Below are positions 42,589-44,002 of a stretch of 44,002 nt of DNA, in pieces (position 1 is the stretch's first letter; each line of letters begins with the position of its first letter). The stretch covers positions 1 to 44,002 of the forward strand of contig CAJXZM010000033.1 in assembly GCA_913063125.1 (NCBI GenBank), written 5' to 3'. This stretch comes from an uncultured Gammaproteobacteria bacterium. GTDB taxonomy: Bacteria > Pseudomonadota > Gammaproteobacteria > Pseudomonadales > Ketobacteraceae. Under the pieces are notes generated by a model. The model worked only from the letters and a program-made list of their open reading frames with translations, was not told where the DNA came from and did not search any database. A program made the position numbers and the translations under genes.

Positions 42589-42638
42589 GGGGCAGGCCTT
42601 GTATTTCACATGAGTGTGTCAATTGTAAGACCTGCCCC
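42589..42638. repeat. REP-like palindromic repeat, copy 2
   Basis: GGGGCAGGCCTT at 42589-42600 and AAGACCTGCCCC at 42627-42638 are complements with one mismatch, around GTATTTCACATGAGTGTGTC. This copy is more symmetric than copy 1. It runs into nine consecutive C (42635-42643). Confidence 0.75.
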
Positions 42639-42679
42639 CCCCCGCACGCTTACTATAATGCTGTTATCCCGCACAGGTT

Positions 42680-42694
42680 AACGCCTAGTTAGAC
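42680..42694. other. attC-like right half-site before the orphan gene
   Basis: AACGCC-TA-GTTAGAC reads like the L' and R' boxes of an integron attC; GTTAGAC fits the core consensus GTTRRRY. It ends 25 bp before the next gene start, the usual distance in gene cassettes. A matching left half-site follows that gene at 43298. No integron integrase is in the window, so this is tentative. Confidence 0.35.
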
Positions 42695-42719
42695 GATTAA
42701 ATTGAATTTGGAGTTTGAA

Positions 42720-43295
42720 TTGGAAATTGCATTACCAGTTACAGTGATTTTTGCGATAGCACTTTTTCTTATCAAAGAAGTTATGGAATTAGTCAAAAAA
42801 ACGCAAACAAAGAAAAGGAAGCTTCGAGCCCTAAAAAGTGTTCTAAAAGAAGAGTTGGAACTTAACTTGTGGACTTGGAAAAAGTTCGAGTCATTATTAA
42901 CGAGGATTCAAGACGCGGATGAAGGGAGTCGATATGAATACTCGATATCGCCATCAGGTACGGAGCGCTTTGAGTTAGTTAGTACAGATGGTTATGGTAC
43001 TGGTCAAGCTTTCCCAAGAGTCGTGATTGATCTCCATTCTAAGTTAGTTATAGATGTAGCTGAAACAGATTCTGACATGTATGAAAAATTAATTTTAAGC
43101 TACAAAGCCCTTTCTGAACTTCAGTATTTAAGAAATGGAATAGTTGATTTTATTCATGAATCGGAAATGGGTGCAAGTCCTGTCCAAGGGTTTACTGAAT
43201 ATGCTTTAGAAGAACTATCTCCAATCTACGATGATATGGATGCATTTTATCAATATTGCACGGGTAAAAAGCTGACTGAACACCTTCTCAGATAA
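42720..43295 (+). CDS. Membrane-anchored protein of unknown function
   Basis: A 191-residue protein from TTG 42720, chosen because GGAG lies six bases upstream; the frame is open from TTG 42702. One N-terminal helix (ALPVTVIFAIALFLIKEVME) anchors it. The next ~30 residues are basic and helical (KKTQTKKRKLRALKSVLKEE), and the rest is mostly acidic helices with no known motif. The single-helix-plus-cytoplasmic-domain form is frequent among cassette-borne or defence-island proteins that act at the membrane. It lies between attC-like half-sites and is not clearly linked to the Septu-like operon. Confidence 0.68.
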   Translation: MEIALPVTVIFAIALFLIKEVMELVKKTQTKKRKLRALKSVLKEELELNLWTWKKFESLLTRIQDADEGSRYEYSISPSGTERFELVSTDGYGTGQAFPRVVIDLHSKLVIDVAETDSDMYEKLILSYKALSELQYLRNGIVDFIHESEMGASPVQGFTEYALEELSPIYDDMDAFYQYCTGKKLTEHLLR

Positions 43296-43297
43296 CC

Positions 43298-43312
43298 GGC
43301 TAACAGGGCGTT
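43298..43312. other. attC-like left half-site after the orphan gene
   Basis: GGCTAAC-AG-GGCGTT starts 3 bp after the stop codon. GGCTAAC differs at one place from the R'' consensus RYYYAAC, and GGCGTT is the exact complement of the AACGCC at 42680. A possible right partner, GTTAAAC, lies at 43482-43488, but repeat copy C sits between. Confidence 0.35.
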
Positions 43313-43334
43313 ATTGGCAGATTTCAGGTTTACC

Positions 43335-43422
43335 GGTAGGTCTGGCCACGGTATAGGGGTCAAATTGAAACACAACTGCGGAAAACCTCTAGCCCAGTGG
43401 CCAAATTTAATATGCCACTATA
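43335..43422. repeat. Island repeat copy C
   Basis: GGTAGGTCTGGCCACGGTAT, core TGAAACACAACTGCGGAAAA at 43366, then CCTCTAGCCCAGTGGCCAAA and the right end TGCCACTATA. The left terminal repeat present in copies A and B is lost. The remaining sequence to 43648 holds no gene. Confidence 0.75.
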
Positions 43423-43648
43423 CTTACCTATTTTTGGCCAAAACGTTTAAGTTATAATTAAACGTTAATCGGTTAAACGTAGAGCTTTAGAGGGTTGTTG
43501 TAGGCATTTTTAGAATTTTATAGAAACGTTACTGCTCTACGGGTATTTGGTAGTGGACACCGGTTATATTTCTACTAACTGTCTATAAGCTAGAGTTGAA
43601 TAATAAGATATTCCGTTATTTAACAATGGGTTATATGATAACTTTTAA

Positions 43649-44002
43649 CTAATGGACATTTGTCTGTTGACATTTTGATTGTGCATCATCACCGACACAG
43701 AATAAATGTGCACCCGACAGCGCTTGTAGAATACGCCATTGAAGCGGGTTGGTGTCTTGCATCTCATCCACTAGGATGTGCTGGTATAAACCGCCAATCT
43801 TTTTTGCTAATGCGGGGTTCTTTTCTATGCCTTTAACAAAAAGGTGCAAGATATCATCGTAGTCGAGGTATTTTCGTTCGGCTTTTCGTAATTCATATCG
43901 TTTACCGATAGTTTCAACCAGAGAACAAAAAGTCTCATCCAACTCCGTAAAATGAATCAAATACTCAGAAAGCGGCAGGCAGCAGTTCTTTGCATAAGAC
44001 AG
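43649..44002 (-). pseudogene. Truncated UvrD/Rep-type helicase (5' part outside window)
   Basis: The minus-strand frame is open to the window edge, so the gene begins outside. It contains RKYLDYDDILHLF, the Walker B motif ILVDEMQDTN and motif III FCVGDDAQS, all typical of SF1A helicases. Right after GDDAQS, where the family continues IYxFRGA, the sequence changes to KCQQTNVH and stops. Motifs IV to VI are therefore missing. This is a C-terminally broken helicase, probably cut by an insertion or recombination at the island edge near 43670. Confidence 0.8.

Noticed and set aside
33145..43422. CRISPR array from the repeated TGAAACAGAAC cores
   Set aside because: Copies are kilobases apart, unequal in length and separated by genes; there is no regular repeat-spacer pattern and no cas gene.

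Overview
The window looks like a chromosomal segment of a marine-type gammaproteobacterium with moderate to low GC. This is an inference from gene content (a Marinobacter/Hahella-type fatty acyl-CoA reductase, a foldase-dependent secreted lipase, an OleA/OleC/OleD-like lipid cluster, and a defence island). No rRNA, tRNA or other species marker is present, so no genus is assigned.

Region 1 (about 1-15000) is a lipid-metabolism block, all on the plus strand. It opens with the 3' part of an alcohol-forming fatty acyl-CoA reductase and a DUF3336/patatin phospholipase. A roughly 1.1 kb AT-rich spacer follows, holding a candidate secreted cysteine-rich micropeptide. Then comes a head-to-tail run: dienelactone-hydrolase-like protein, OleA-like ketosynthase, OleC-like beta-lactone synthetase, OleD-like reductase, a thioester-reductase-like SDR, a PlsC-type acyltransferase, a cytochrome P450 and an MMPL/RND-type exporter. 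The set makes sense as a pathway: two acyl chains are condensed, the beta-keto group is reduced, the ring is closed to a beta-lactone, then the product is modified and exported. A classical haloalkane-dehalogenase-type OleB is absent, so the end product may be a retained or remodelled beta-lactone lipid rather than an olefin.

Region 2 (15000-26400) is mixed and partly decayed. It holds a frameshifted MocR-type regulator remnant, a lipase with its membrane foldase in divergent orientation, a group II intron reverse-transcriptase fragment, a small tyrosine recombinase, a GlxA-type regulator divergent from a small four-helix membrane protein, and an XRE repressor divergent from a winged-helix/SF2-helicase pair with twin operator-like palindromes. 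About 1.8 kb of gene-poor, apparently eroded DNA follows.

Region 3 (26400-44002) is a defence island entered through a second stand-alone tyrosine recombinase. In order it holds an ABC-3C system with a PD-(D/E)xK effector, a very strong 27-bp hairpin, a large orphan PD-(D/E)xK protein, a Gabija-like pair (OLD/TOPRIM ATPase plus UvrD-type helicase), two small lipoproteins (one DUF1353), a Septu-like AAA ATPase plus HNH pair, a membrane-anchored orphan protein and a truncated UvrD-type helicase at the right edge. Copies of one short repeat (core TGAAACAGAACTGCGGAAAC) sit between the modules at five places, one as a 130-bp MITE-like unit with terminal inverted repeats. A second palindromic repeat occurs twice, and integron attC-like half-sites flank one gene. 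The main unexplained structural signal of the window is this repeat-punctuated arrangement of defence modules. The main metabolic novelty is the OleB-less beta-lactone-type cluster.
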